From CAWJLE01 sp963843645 (GTDB lineage: Bacteria > Chloroflexota > Anaerolineae > DAOTYC01), in the NCBI GenBank assembly GCA_963843645.1, contig CAWJLE010000007.1, positions 62,001 through 126,000 of the forward strand: a stretch of 64,000 bases of DNA. The letters run 5' to 3'. The stretch's first letter is position 1. Each line of letters begins with the position of its first letter. Of this stretch, positions 38,799-49,819 are shown in pieces. Made by a program: the position numbers and the translations under genes. The notes below the pieces were generated by a model, which was given only the letters and a program-made list of their open reading frames with translations, was not told the DNA's origin and searched no databases.

Positions 38799-40358
38799 AT
38801 GGATTTTCTTGAGGCGGAGGAACGCTTCCGCCATTTGCGAGAGGAACATCGGCGAGGCCTGGTCAGCGGTGACGCCTTCGCAGCTGAGGTTGGGAAACTT
38901 CAGGTCATTGATGCCGAGGGGCGCCAGTGGATGATTGGCGTTCGCTCCGGCAACTGGTATTATCTGGACGAAAACGGCGACTGGACCGTTGGCGACCCAC
39001 ACGCGACGGACGCCATGGCGACGCGCTGTTTGCAGTGCGGTCAACCATTGGAGTTGGGCAAAGGCTTGTGCGACAACTGCCTTGCGGCGGCTGTTGCCGA
39101 GGCTGCGAGCGACGCGTCGGATGCCGAGGCGACCACGGTCGATCAGAACGTGCGACGCTATGGAGATGGCGCCGGACGCCTGGCTCTGACCGTTCTGGTT
39201 CTGGTCCTGGTCTGTGCCTTTCTGTTCGTCTTCCAGATGACCGCAAACCAGTGGTTCACGCCTCCGGCTTCGCCCGGGCCCAGCGCTCCGCTGGCGGCTG
39301 TGGCGACTGCGACGGAGGTCTGGCCGCCGCTTCCCTTGCCGACGCTATCTCCCACTCCTCTCGTATCGACGGCAACGGCGCCGACGGTGATGCCGCCGGA
39401 CACCGCTACCGCAACCGCCGTGGCGCCCTCTTCCACACCTTCTCCCTCACCGGCGGCGACTTTGCCTGCGGCCGCATCCACATCGAGCCTGGCTGGACGG
39501 CTGGTCTTCCCGCTATTTGATTCCAGCGCGGGCACGTATCAGCTCTACAGCGCGGACGTGGACACAGGGGCGAACCGACGCCACCTGCTGGAGCAGGCCA
39601 GCCAACCGGACGTGAACGACGCGGGGCAATTGGCGTACCGCTCCTGGAACAGCAGCTCTCGTGGGTTGATGCTGGCGTCCGTCACCGGGGGTGAGCCGAC
39701 GCGACTGGTGAGCTACAGCGAGGCGGCCCGACCGAGCTGGTCGCCGGACGGCACGGGACTTCTCTTCTACTCCTTGCAGGAGAGCGATCGCAAAGCGCGC
39801 ATCTATCAGACGTCGCTGCAGGGTGTGTTTAAGGTGGTGACGCAGGACAATGCCACGGTCTTCGGCGAGATGCCGGTGTGGCTGACGGGTGGGCGCTTCG
39901 TCGACAAGTCTTGCCCGGAGGGGCGTTGTGGCCTGCACATCGTCAACGTCGAAGGCGGAACGGACCCGTTGGTCCAGGACTCCACAGCCACGGCGCCGGA
40001 AGTATCGCCGGACGGGCAGTGGGTCGCTTTCATGTCGCAGCGCGACGGCAACTGGGACATCTACGTGGTCGACATAAATGGAGAGAATCTAACGCGGCTG
40101 ACCCACGATCCGGCTAACGACGGACTGCCGGCCTGGTCGCCCGACGGCCGGTACCTGGCGTTTCTGTCGGACCGGGGCAACGAGTGGGCTGCCTGGGTCG
40201 TTCAACCCAACGGGCCGCCTGACGGATCCAACGGATCCGATGGAAGTGGGGAACGCCGGCTCTTTGCATTGCAGGGCACGCCCGATGGGCGCGTACAGTC
40301 GGCACAGAGCTACGAATCGAGGGGCTGGACGGACGAGCGCATCTGCTGGATTCCGTAG
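38799..40358 (+). CDS. Membrane-anchored TolB/PD40-type beta-propeller protein
   Basis: The chosen start is ATG 38799 (MDFLEAEERFRHLREEHRRG), because it aligns with the start of the next gene. Order: an N-terminal domain of about 60 residues (F...VGKLQVIDAEGRQWMIG, SGNWYYLDENGDW), a zinc ribbon (CLQC...CDNC), one membrane segment (LTVLVLVLVCAFLFVFQM), an S/T/P-rich linker, and a beta-propeller with PD40 repeats such as SWSPDGTGLLFYSLQESDRK and AWSPDGRYLAFLSDRGNEWA. No catalytic residues seen. It is shorter than, but built like, the following gene, which adds TPR repeats. Confidence 0.7.
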   Translation: MDFLEAEERFRHLREEHRRGLVSGDAFAAEVGKLQVIDAEGRQWMIGVRSGNWYYLDENGDWTVGDPHATDAMATRCLQCGQPLELGKGLCDNCLAAAVAEAASDASDAEATTVDQNVRRYGDGAGRLALTVLVLVLVCAFLFVFQMTANQWFTPPASPGPSAPLAAVATATEVWPPLPLPTLSPTPLVSTATAPTVMPPDTATATAVAPSSTPSPSPAATLPAAASTSSLAGRLVFPLFDSSAGTYQLYSADVDTGANRRHLLEQASQPDVNDAGQLAYRSWNSSSRGLMLASVTGGEPTRLVSYSEAARPSWSPDGTGLLFYSLQESDRKARIYQTSLQGVFKVVTQDNATVFGEMPVWLTGGRFVDKSCPEGRCGLHIVNVEGGTDPLVQDSTATAPEVSPDGQWVAFMSQRDGNWDIYVVDINGENLTRLTHDPANDGLPAWSPDGRYLAFLSDRGNEWAAWVVQPNGPPDGSNGSDGSGERRLFALQGTPDGRVQSAQSYESRGWTDERICWIP

Positions 40359-40439
40359 GCCAGGCGGCGAACTGCAGTGCAGACAAACACCACGGACACG
40401 GCCCATCACGGTGGGCCGGGCGCCGGGTGGGAGGCGTAA

Positions 40440-43400
40440 ATGAGCTTCACCAAGGCTGTTGAGAACCGCTTCAACAGACTGAGAAAACAAAGAGAAGAGG
40501 GCCGTATCAGCGAAGAGGAGTTCCTCAAAGAGGTTGAGAAACTCCAGTTCGAGGACGGCCAGGGCCGGCGCTGGATCATCGACGCGTATTCGGGCAACTG
40601 GTATTTTGAGGAAAACGGCCAATGGGTGAGCGACCAGCCGCCCAGTTTCGAACCGGACCTGGTTTGCTCCCGATGCGGGGGACCGCTGGAGGGCGTCGGC
40701 TCGACGATTTGCGCGCGCTGCCGGCAAGAGCAGATCGGCGCGCCGGAACCGCCGCCGGACGACGTGCCCGCTATGGAAGACGGGGCCGAACCGATAGAGG
40801 CATCGACGGACGCCCCGACGGACGCCGTGATAGACATCTCCATGGACGTCTCACCCGCGGACGACGCACTCGAGATCGTTTCGCCGGAGGAAGACGAGCG
40901 AGCCGCCGCGGTCGAGGAGCTGTATGTCCGGGCCGAAACCAGCTACAACGAAGGCCGGTGGCGTGAGGCCGTCGAACTGCTCATGCAGCTGCGCGATACG
41001 AATGCGGACTACGTGGACGAGAGTCCCCGGTACGCCGGCACGCTCGACATGCTGGCCGAGGCTCAGCGGCAGCAGCAGCTGGCGCGGCTGTACGGCGAAG
41101 CCGTGCAGGATTTTCAGGAGCGCCGGTGGGCCGAGGCGTTGGACCTGCTGAAGCAGGTGGCGGCGATCGAGCCGGGTTATCGCGAAACGGCCGGTTTGCT
41201 GGAAAAGGCCGAAGCCCAGGAATTCACCGAACGCTTCTACGAGGAAGGCCTGGAGCACCTGAAGGCCGAGCGCTGGATCGAAGCGGCGCACAGCCTGGAG
41301 CGAGTCGTGCAGGTGCGGCCGGACTTCAAGATGGTCTATGCCAGCTGGCTGTACGCGCAGGGCATGGGCGCCGTCGGCCGGGGAGCGCTGGTCGGACGCC
41401 GCCGATGCGTTCGCTCGCCTGGCGGACTACGACCCGCAGTTCCGCGACGTCGCGGTCCGGCTGCCGGACGCCAGAAAGCGGTTCCGGCTGCAGACTGCCT
41501 ACGACGAAGGCCTGCGCCACCTGGAGGCCCAGGAATGGACGTCGGCCGCCGAGTCTTTCGAGGCTACCGCGGCGATCGATCCCGGGTACCAGGACGTCAG
41601 CACGCGCCTGACCGAAGCGCGCGCCGAGCGGGAGTTGGCCGAGCGATACGAGAAGGCCGTCCGGGCCAGCGAAGGCTTCCGACTGGCGGAGGCGATCGCC
41701 GGGTTCGAGGGGCTGAATGCCAAGCGCCAGGGTTATCGAGACGTATCCGAACGGCTGGTCGAGCTGCGGCGGCAGCAGCGGCTGGCTGATTCGTACGCCT
41801 CGGGATCGTCCGCTCTGGAAGCGGGTCGCTGGACCGCGGCGGCGATCGACCTGAGGCGCGTCGTGGAAGCCGAGCCTGGCTATCGCGACGCCGTCGGGAT
41901 GCTGAAAGAAGCGCAGCATCGCGAGCGGCTGCAGGACGTTTACGAGCGCGGGCTGGAGTGCCTGGAGATGAAAGACTGGGCCCGGGCCGCGGATTACCTG
42001 GAGGAAGTCTCGTCAGAGCCGGAGCTCTATCCGAACGCGCCGGCTCAACTGATGGAAGCGCGACGGCAGAAGCAGCTGACGAGGCTGTATCGTGAGGGGG
42101 AGGCCTGCTTCGCCGAGGGCCGCTGGGTCGACGCGATCTCCGCTTTCGAGAAGATGTTGTCGCTCGACTCGAACGACGAGCTGGGCGTGATGGCTCGCCT
42201 GAGAGAGAGCCGCCGCCAGCGGGACATCGCGGCGCAATACGCCCAGGCCGTCAAGCTGTACCAGGAGCAGCGCTGGGAAGAAGCCACGTCGCTGTTCGAG
42301 TCGGTGGTCGAGCAGGAGCCCAACTATCGGGACAGCTCGCTCAAGCTGCAGGAGATCGACCGGCAGGAAGAGCTGAAACGGCTGTACGAAAGGGCGCAGC
42401 AGTATCGGGCCGCACGGCAGTGGGACGCGGCTATCGAGACCTACGAGCGGGTCGTGGAGATGGACGCCGAATACGGCGGGGCTGCGAGCGAGCTGGAGGA
42501 AGTCCGGCGCCGCAAGAAGACCGACGACCTGTTCCAGGAGTCTCAGGTCCTGATGGGCGAAGGCCGCTGGGCGCGCGCGGTGGAAGCGTTGGAGCAACTG
42601 CTGGCGCTGGAGCCCGGCTACGACGGCGCCAGGGCGCGGCTGGACGAGGCGCTGGAACAGAAGAAGCTGGTGGACCTGTATGCCGAGGGCAGTCTCAGCC
42701 TGGAGCAGGGCCGCTGCAAGGAAGCCGTCGAGTGCTTCCTGCAGGTCATGCAGGCTGATCTCGGCCTATCAGGACACGGCCGACCAGCTGGCAGAGGCTC
42801 GGGCTCGCTATCAGCTGGCTCAGCTCGTCGAGCACGGCAAGACCCTGTACGACCAGGAAGAGTACGAGGACGCGATCCGGACGTTGGGCAAAGCCCTGGA
42901 GCTGGATCCAGACAACGACGTTGCGAGAACGACTTTCCGCGCCGCCCAAAAGCAGCTCGAAGTCGTCCACTTCTACGAGGCCGGCCTGCGATACCACGAG
43001 CACCAGCAGTGGCAGGAGGCGATCGACTTCCTGGGACGCGTGGTGCGCCAACGCCCCGATTTTCGTGACGCCGCCGCCCGCCTGCAGCTGGTGACGCGCC
43101 AGCAGGAGCTGGACAAGCTGTATGCCACGGGGCTGGAGGCCGGGAATGCCGGCCGCTGGCCGGAGGCGGTGCACTACCTGGCACAAGTGGTGGCGGTGGA
43201 CGAGCAGTTCCGCGACGCGGCGCAACGTTTGGAGAGCGCCCGCCGGCACATACGCAACCGCCTGACCGCGATGTACGACAAGGCCAAGGGGCACCTTTCG
43301 ACCGGTCGCTGGGCCGCGGCCATCGAGCTGCTGGAGCAGATCAACAACGAGGTGCCCGATTTCGGTGACGTGCCCCAATTGCTGCAGCAGGCTTACGCCT

Positions 43401-45230
43401 GGAAAGAGCAGACCGAGCTGATCGCCTACTACGAGCAGGGCATGAGCCACCTTCTGGCCGGGCACTGGGATCAGGCGATCGAGCTGTTTCAATTCGTGAA
43501 GTCTCGCTCGCCCGGGTTCAAGGACGTGGATGACCAGCTGAGGCGGGCCCGGCAGCAGCGCACCCGCAGCCTGGCATCGACGACCATGGCCATGCCGGCG
43601 GCTGAGACGGTCGAAATGCGCCGGGAGACCAGTTCCGGTGCAGTCCGTCGGGGCCGAGGCAGTGGTTCCGGCTCAGCCGTCCGCGCGGGCAATCCCGACG
43701 CCGCCCGCAGGGGCCGGGGTGACAATCCCGGCGCCGTTCGCCGGGGCCGCTATCCCGTCACGATGATTCTGGTGGGTTCGGTAGGGGTGTTGGTGTGCTG
43801 CATCGCAGTGGTGGCCGTCCTGGCGCTGGCCAATTCGTCCGGCACCCTGGCCTTCAACCTGCCGCAAAACGTCATCCCGTCGCTTCCGACGGTGGCGCCG
43901 ATGCCCAGTTTCTCGGCGGCTGATCTCGCGATCACACCCACTGCGGTAGTCACCGCGACGGAGCCTGCCACGGGGACTGCACCGGTCCTGCTGGTGCCGA
44001 CCGCATTCGCCATGGTGGACGTCACGGCGACGCCGGAAGTGCTGCCGCTGACGCAGGGCGGCGTGTCGGCGGTTCAGGTGACGCCGTCGCCCACGGCGAT
44101 CGCCCTGCCGGTCGATCTGGGACCGGTGACGGCGACGCCGCTCGTGATTGCTACGTCCACGCCGACGCCCACGGTGACCATCACCGCCACCGGCACGGTG
44201 AGCCGCACGTCCGTTGCGCGGGTCGCGGCTGTTCCGCCTGCGGTGCGGTTCCGCCCGACGGCGGCGGTCAGCGCAACGGTGGTCGCGACTCGTGCGGACG
44301 CGACGAGGGCGCCGGATGCCGTCGGCGGCCGGTGCTGCGGCCCAGGCCAGGCCGGCCAAGCCGACTGACACACCGGTGGCGACCTTGAGCGGCAAGATCG
44401 CGTTCCCGATCTACGAGTCCGGCGCCCGGCGTTACGGCATCTACATTGCGAACCTGGACGGCAGCGAACTGCGAGGGGTGCTCACGGACGCCAGTGCGCC
44501 GGCGCTGTCGCCGGATGGGGCGCGGCTGGCGTATCGGTCCTGGACCAATCAGGATCGGCGCATTATGGTCGTCGACCTCAATACCGGGGAGCAGGTGCGG
44601 CTCACCGGCTTTGCCGAAGACAGCCGCCCCGATTGGTCGGCGGAAGGCAAGCTGGTGTTCAATTCGCTGCGTGAAAGCGACCGGCGGTCCCGAATCTACG
44701 TCGTCGGCACCTGGGTGGGAGCCAAGGACGCGCCGCTGCAGGGTCCGCAGGGCACGGTGTACGGCGACGACGGGAGCTGGCTGGGTACGGGGCGAATCGC
44801 CTACGATCTCTGCCAGTCGGGCGGCTGCGGCATCTACGTCGTCAATGCCGACGGCAATGGGCCGACCAAAGTCCTGGACACCGCCGACCGCGTATCGCTC
44901 GACGGCTCGCCTGACGGACAGCGCATCGCGTACGCGGGCAAGCAGGATGGGACCTGGGATATCTACGTGATCAACGTGGACGGCAGCGGCGCGCAGCGCC
45001 TGACCAACGATGAGGCGTCGGATTGGCTGCCCACGTGGTCGCCGGACGGGAAGAACATCGCCTTCGTCTCGAATCGCGACGGCGGCTGGGCATTGTGGGT
45101 CGTGAACGCCGACGGGTCGAATCCGCAGAAAGCGTTCGACCTGCCGGGCGGAGTGGACGGAATCGTGCGCGATGAGCCGGCCTGGAGCTCGATGGGCTGG
45201 ATCGAAGAGAGAATGTCGTGGGTGCCCTGA
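40440..45230 (+). CDS. Giant TPR-like repeat protein with zinc ribbon and beta-propeller (frameshifted)
   Basis: Read across three frame changes (near 41375, 42755 and 44335), this is one gene of about 1,595 residues. Order: the same N-terminal domain as the preceding gene (KLQFEDGQGRRWIIDAYSGN...WYFEENGQW); a zinc ribbon (CSRC...CARC); an acidic linker; and about 17 helical repeats of roughly 48 residues (YEEGLEHLKAERWIEAAHSL type, with EPGYRD at the turn) from 40920 to 43530. Then come a basic Gly/Arg segment, a membrane segment (MILVGSVGVLVCCIAVVAVL), a T/P-rich linker and a C-terminal PD40 propeller (DGSPDGQRIAYAGKQDGTWD). The repeats would be cytoplasmic and the propeller outside. Function unknown. 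Confidence 0.75.
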
Positions 45231-45291
45231 ACGTGGTGCACTGCCATTTCACATTACATTATTGCTAAGCGGAGACGTCGGGGAGGGTGCT

Positions 45292-47061
45292 GTGCTGAAG
45301 ACACGTAGTTGCGGCGAATTGCGCGCGGAGGACGTTGGGAAGGAAGTGGTTCTGGCCGGATGGGTCAACCGGCGCAGGGACCACGGTGGATTGATCTTCG
45401 TGGACCTGCGCGACCGGGATGGGTTGACGCAGATCGTGTTTGACCCGCGCGAATCGGCTGAGGCGCACGGGGCGGCCAGCGATCTCAGGAACGAGTTCGT
45501 GCTGCGCGTTACGGGGCTCGTACGGGCTCGACCGGACGGACTGGCTAATCCCAACCTGGCGACCGGCGACGTCGAAGTGCTCGTCCGGCGCTTCGAGATC
45601 CTGAACGAGGCGAAGACGCCCCCATTCGACATCAACAAGGAGACCGACGTCGACGAGCAGCTCCGCCTGCGCTACCGTTACCTGGACCTGCGCCGGCCGC
45701 GGATGCTCAAGAACCTGCGCATCAGGCACCGCGTCGTGAAATTCATCCGGGATTACCTGGACGGCGAGGGATTCATCGACATCGAGACACCCATCCTGAT
45801 CAAGAGCACGCCGGAGGGCGCTCGCGACTACCTGGTGCCCAGCCGCCTGCACGCGGGCCATTTCTACGCGCTGCCGCAGTCGCCGCAGCAGCTCAAGCAG
45901 CTGCTGATGGTATCCGGCGTGGAGCGCTACTTTCAGATTGCGCGGTGCTTCCGCGACGAGGACCTGCGCGCCGATCGCCAGCCGGAGTTCACCCAGCTCG
46001 ACCTGGAGATGTCCTTCGTCGAGCGCGAGGACATCCTGCAGCTCATCGAGCAGCTGTTCATCCGCATGGCCGAGATGTTCCCGGAGAAGCGCGTCATGCA
46101 GACGCCCTTCCTGCGCCTCAGCTACGCGGACGCGATGGAGACGTACGGCAGCGACAAGCCGGACGTGCGGTTCGGTCTGCCGCTGGTGGACGTCGCCAGG
46201 TGGGTCGAGGGATCCGAGTTCCGCGTCTTCGCGGAGACGCTGGCCAACGGCGGGCGGGTCAAGGCGCTACGTCTGCCGGGCTGCGGCGGATACACGCGCC
46301 GTGAGACGGACGAGCTGGTCGAGTTCGTCAAGGGCTTCGGGGCGCACGGGTTGATCCCATTTGCGCTGAGGGACGGCGAAGTGCGCTCGTCCGTGGCCAA
46401 GTACCTCACTCCGGACCAACTCGCCGGCCTGGTGGCCGCCACGGAGGCTCAGGACGGCGACCTGATCGCCATCGTCGCCGACACCGACAAGGTCGTGGCC
46501 GAGAGCCTGGGCCGGCTGCGGTTGGAGATCGCCCGGCGCCTGGAACTGCAGGACAGCAATCTGCTCGCGTTCGTCTGGGTGCTGGACTTCCCGCTGCTGG
46601 AGTGGAACGACGAGGAGAAGCGCTACCAGGCCGTGCATCATCCCTTCACGGCGGCCAGGCAAGAGGACCTGCCGTTCCTGGAGAGCGATCCCGGTCGCGT
46701 GCGGGCGCAGGCCTACGACATCGTCCTGAATGGATGGGAGGTAGGCGGCGGCAGCATCCGCATCCACAACCGCGACGTTCAAAGCCGGATGTTTGCCGCC
46801 CTGGGCATGACGCCGGAGCAGGCCGAGCTCCAGTTCGGCCACCTGCTGCGCGCTTTCGAGTTCGGCGCTCCGCCGCACGGCGGGATTGCGCTGGGTATCG
46901 ATCGCCTGGTCATGCTGATGGCCAACGAAACCAGCATTCGGGAGGTGATCGCCTTCCCGAAGACGAACAGCGCCGTCGATCTGATGACCGACGCCCCGTC
47001 GCTCGTCGACGACAAGCAGATGCGCGAGCTGCACCTGCAACTACGGGGCAAGCCCGAATAG
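45292..47061 (+). CDS. aspS: Aspartyl-tRNA synthetase
   Basis: Intact, 589 residues; start GTG 45292 after GGGAGGGTGCT. Class II synthetase: an N-terminal OB fold (VVLAGWVNRRRDHGGLIFVD), motif 1 near FIDIETPILIKSTPEGARDY, motif 2 FRDEDLRADRQPEFTQLDLE, a bacterial GAD insertion, and motif 3 HGGIALGIDRLVMLMA. The C-terminus AFPKTNSAVDLMTDAPS is the bacterial type. Whether it also charges tRNA-Asn cannot be judged. Confidence 0.96.
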   Translation: MLKTRSCGELRAEDVGKEVVLAGWVNRRRDHGGLIFVDLRDRDGLTQIVFDPRESAEAHGAASDLRNEFVLRVTGLVRARPDGLANPNLATGDVEVLVRRFEILNEAKTPPFDINKETDVDEQLRLRYRYLDLRRPRMLKNLRIRHRVVKFIRDYLDGEGFIDIETPILIKSTPEGARDYLVPSRLHAGHFYALPQSPQQLKQLLMVSGVERYFQIARCFRDEDLRADRQPEFTQLDLEMSFVEREDILQLIEQLFIRMAEMFPEKRVMQTPFLRLSYADAMETYGSDKPDVRFGLPLVDVARWVEGSEFRVFAETLANGGRVKALRLPGCGGYTRRETDELVEFVKGFGAHGLIPFALRDGEVRSSVAKYLTPDQLAGLVAATEAQDGDLIAIVADTDKVVAESLGRLRLEIARRLELQDSNLLAFVWVLDFPLLEWNDEEKRYQAVHHPFTAARQEDLPFLESDPGRVRAQAYDIVLNGWEVGGGSIRIHNRDVQSRMFAALGMTPEQAELQFGHLLRAFEFGAPPHGGIALGIDRLVMLMANETSIREVIAFPKTNSAVDLMTDAPSLVDDKQMRELHLQLRGKPE

Positions 47062-47124
47062 TCTGCCACATCCACCCGCGGGCGGTCGCACGGCCGCCCC
47101 TACGCAAACCTTGGAGGAACGCCA

Positions 47125-47560
47125 ATGATCAGTCGCTATCAACACGTCAGCATCACAGTCAGCGATCTCGAGCGGTCCATTGCCTGGTATCGAGACATGA
47201 TGGGCTTCGAGCTGCAAGGGACGTCGGAAGCGTCGGGACCGGAGCTTTCGGGAGCGTTGGGCGTGGCGAACGTCCACCTGAAGCTGGCGATGCTGCAGCG
47301 GGCGGACTGCCTGCTGGAGCTGATCCAGTACTTTACGCCGGATGGAGCGAAGAAGGCGCCGTCGGCCGTGCGACGTGGGCTGCATGCACATGGCGTTGGA
47401 CGTGGACGACATCCAGACGATGTACCGCGAGCTATCGGCCAAGGGCGTGAAGTTCAACTCGGCGCCCAACCGGAACCCGCCGGAGATCGCCTGGACGTGG
47501 TGGTGTTACCTGAGCGACCCGGACGGCGTTCCCATCGAGCTGGTGCAGATCAAGGCGTAG
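47125..47560 (+). CDS. VOC (glyoxalase/dioxygenase) family protein (frameshifted)
   Basis: The ATG follows TTGGAGGAACGCCA. The first beta-alpha-beta module MISRYQHVSITVSDLERSIA, then WYRDMMGF, and the second module (VGCMHMALDVDDIQTMYREL ... DPDGVPIELVQI) lie in different frames with the break near 47375. About 145 residues. His and Glu in the expected metal positions (QHVSI, HMALD, IELVQ) are kept. Substrate unknown. Confidence 0.8.
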
Positions 47561-47656
47561 GAGGGGTCCTCAGGACCGCCCGTCGGTTCGACGCGGGCGG
47601 CGGCGACATAACGTGCGTGCCTGAGGTTTTAGATAGAACCCCGCTCGCGATTTGTG

Positions 47657-47685
47657 TTGACTCCAGCCGCCGTTCGTGCTATACT
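47657..47685 (+). promoter_or_regulatory. Sigma70-type promoter of the 47.7-kb small RNA
   Basis: TTGACT and TATACT separated by 17 bp; the predicted +1 (about 47692) is the first base of the RNA's closing stem. Confidence 0.7.
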
Positions 47686-47691
47686 GAAATT

Positions 47692-47812
47692 GGTCCTGAG
47701 GTGGGAAGTCGCATACCATGTAACCCTGGCCGGGAGGCCTTGAATTAAGAGATGCCGAACCAGCGCTCGGCAAGGACCCAAAAGACTGGCCGAAAGGTCA
47801 GTTTTTTGTTGG
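47692..47812 (+). ncRNA. Small structured RNA of unknown class
   Basis: About 120 nt between a good promoter and an intrinsic terminator. GGTCCT at the 5' end (47692-47697) pairs with AGGACC (47773-47778). Inside are a GGCC/GGCC hairpin with a GGGA loop (47728-47739) and a TGCCGA/TCGGCA hairpin (47753-47772) stacked directly on the closing stem. The terminator is ACTGGCC GAAA GGTCAGT followed by TTTTTT (from about 47785). No protein frame with a ribosome site. It matches no riboswitch, 6S or SRP core that I recognise. The terminator also faces the 3' end of the minus-strand gene that follows. Confidence 0.6.
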
Positions 47813-48280
47813 CTTCACATGGATCCATCTGTCTTTGAGAACGTCGCCGTCTTTGCTGCGCTTAAACAAATCCTTATATCGGATTGGATGGGCGGTGATT
47901 ACTTGGTGAAACTCAGATTCTTCGTCTTCCACTCTTGCTAAGCTCAGGGCTACTGCCACGTATTTCCCATTCTGTTCCGAATCAGGGACAACGACCGTTG
48001 TCGCCCAATGATCCATCTTGTCTCTGTAGTTCAAATGCTTCTCGATAAATTCAGGTGAGGCAATAGCCCGCCTGATGCTCTCCCGATGCTCTAGAAACCA
48101 CTGCATGCGTTCCGGATGATCTTGGCGCAAATGATCAATGACCGACTGGTTGATCACGACCGGCAACTGCCGGAGACACTCTCGGCCGGCCTCGTCTTCA
48201 GGATATGCGTGCTCCAGAGCGGCCAGGATATCCAGGTGCCAGACTGGCAATAGGATAGAGAGCTCGCCGGCATCCGTCAT
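47798..48280 (-). CDS. Hypothetical protein, possible nuclease-like domain
   Basis: Intact, 160 residues, with base composition lower in G+C than its neighbours. Sequence highlights are LPVWHLDILAALEHAYPEDE, SPEFIEKHLNYRDKMDHWAT and the C-terminal VITAHPIRYKDLFKRSKDGD. The strand pattern followed by a Tyr/Lys-rich end vaguely resembles small phage-type RelE/Barnase-like nuclease domains, but I cannot name the family. Converges on the small RNA at 47.7 kb. Probably acquired by transfer. Confidence 0.6.
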   Translation of the reverse strand: MTDAGELSILLPVWHLDILAALEHAYPEDEAGRECLRQLPVVINQSVIDHLRQDHPERMQWFLEHRESIRRAIASPEFIEKHLNYRDKMDHWATTVVVPDSEQNGKYVAVALSLARVEDEESEFHQVITAHPIRYKDLFKRSKDGDVLKDRWIHVKPTKN

Positions 48281-48369
48281 TCCATGACGTCCTGGGAGTC
48301 TCTACTCTGCCGATGCGGTGAGTTAGGTCGCGGTTCGTCCGCGGCTGTCATGCTCATCCTGGACCGAGC

Positions 48370-49782
48370 CTACCGGCCGGTGACAGGGTGGGCGCGGCGA
48401 TAGGCAAGGATCTGGCGATCGATGTCCTGCACCCTGGCCTGCTCGGCCAGCCAATAGGCCGGGTCTCGCTGGGCGTCCAGCTCCTCGACCGTTTTGCCCT
48501 GCTGCTCGACCCAGGTATAGTACTTCAAGTTGTGCCACTGATTGTGCGTGTGGTGGGTGCCCTCGCTGATCCAATCCGTTTTTTGGCCGTGGAAGATGTG
48601 GCTCAGCCGAACGGCTGCCTCGGTCTCATCCATGGCGCCATAGGTGTCCGTCATCTGCTGCATGACCGAATAGTAGCGGTCGATGGCGTCGGTGCAGATG
48701 GTGGCGACCAGGTCCGACTTGCCCAGGCCGTAGAACTTGACAGCCTTGATGGCCCCGAGAACGTTGCACACGCCGCTGATGCCGAAGATCGTCGCCAGCT
48801 TGCGGACTCTCTCCTCCGGCACGCCGAAGCGATCGATCATCGTCTTCCGGCCGGCCTCCTCCACCAGCAGCTGCAGCCCCTTCTTGCACTCGATGTCGTC
48901 GATGCACATGATGGCGTCCATGTTCATCACGTTGTGGATCCAGGTAACGTGCTTGTCGCCGATGCCCTGGATGTCGTGGCCGCCATAACCGTTCCAATAC
49001 AGCGTCGGGCACTGGATGGGCTCCAGCCCGACGATCTTGTGGTCGGGCCAGACCTGTTTCAACCGGTCGCCGGCCGCGATGGTCCCCGCGGAGCCCATGG
49101 CCGACGTGTACGCGGAGATCTTCCCGCTGCCGACGCCCTGCGCCGCGAGCTCCGAGGCAAGCTCGACGAGCGTGTTGCCGGTCACGTAATAGTGGAAGCG
49201 GTAGTTGCCCATGACCTCGAACTGGTTCAGGATGCGGATCTTGGGGTCGGACTGTGAGAGTTTCGCGCACTGGTCGTAGATTTCCTTGACGTTGCTCTCG
49301 CAGCCGGGAGTCTTGATCACTCGAGCGCCGTACGATTCGATGCGCTCGAAGCGCTCGCGGCTCATGTCTTCCGGCAGGATGACGATGCTGTCGAACTCCA
49401 TGCGGCAGCCGACGTAGGCGCCGCCGATGCCGTAGTTCCCGGTGGAGGGCCATACCAGCGTGTGCAGGGCCGGATCGACCTCGCCGGTGAGCTGCTTCTC
49501 GATCAGCACGGAATAGGCCGCGCCCACTTTGTGGCTGCCCGTCGGGAACTGCTCGGCGTGAAGCACGACGATGGGGCAGTCCACGCCGGTGAGCTCCGCG
49601 GGCAAGACCTCGTAGTAGATCTGTCCGGCGGGATTGCGCCAGGTGATGTTGTACAGGTTGATTGGATCGAGCGGGTCGGTGCGGGCAGCCTGGACGGCCT
49701 GACGGCGCGTGTCCGCCTCAATCTCGTTCGGGTGCAGCATTTCCGCAAACGTCGGGCCGGTAACCCACTTCGATTCGCTCAT
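48370..49782 (-). CDS. PLP-dependent fold-type II enzyme (cysteine synthase-like)
   Basis: Intact, 470 residues; the ATG at 49782 follows GGAGGAGATGG. LHAEQFPTGSHKVGAAYSVL carries the PLP lysine, PSTGNYGIGGAYVGCRMEFD is the phosphate- or substrate-binding Asn segment, and SAMGSAGTIAAGDRL is the Gly-rich loop. The large C-terminal part (TDWISEGTHHTHNQWHNLKY) is unlike ordinary cysteine synthases, so this is a distinct subfamily. Reaction not known. Confidence 0.75.
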   Translation of the reverse strand: MSESKWVTGPTFAEMLHPNEIEADTRRQAVQAARTDPLDPINLYNITWRNPAGQIYYEVLPAELTGVDCPIVVLHAEQFPTGSHKVGAAYSVLIEKQLTGEVDPALHTLVWPSTGNYGIGGAYVGCRMEFDSIVILPEDMSRERFERIESYGARVIKTPGCESNVKEIYDQCAKLSQSDPKIRILNQFEVMGNYRFHYYVTGNTLVELASELAAQGVGSGKISAYTSAMGSAGTIAAGDRLKQVWPDHKIVGLEPIQCPTLYWNGYGGHDIQGIGDKHVTWIHNVMNMDAIMCIDDIECKKGLQLLVEEAGRKTMIDRFGVPEERVRKLATIFGISGVCNVLGAIKAVKFYGLGKSDLVATICTDAIDRYYSVMQQMTDTYGAMDETEAAVRLSHIFHGQKTDWISEGTHHTHNQWHNLKYYTWVEQQGKTVEELDAQRDPAYWLAEQARVQDIDRQILAYRRAHPVTGR

Positions 49783-49819
49783 CGTTGGCCATCTCCTCCT
49801 GGCTGGTTTTTGTGTGGAC

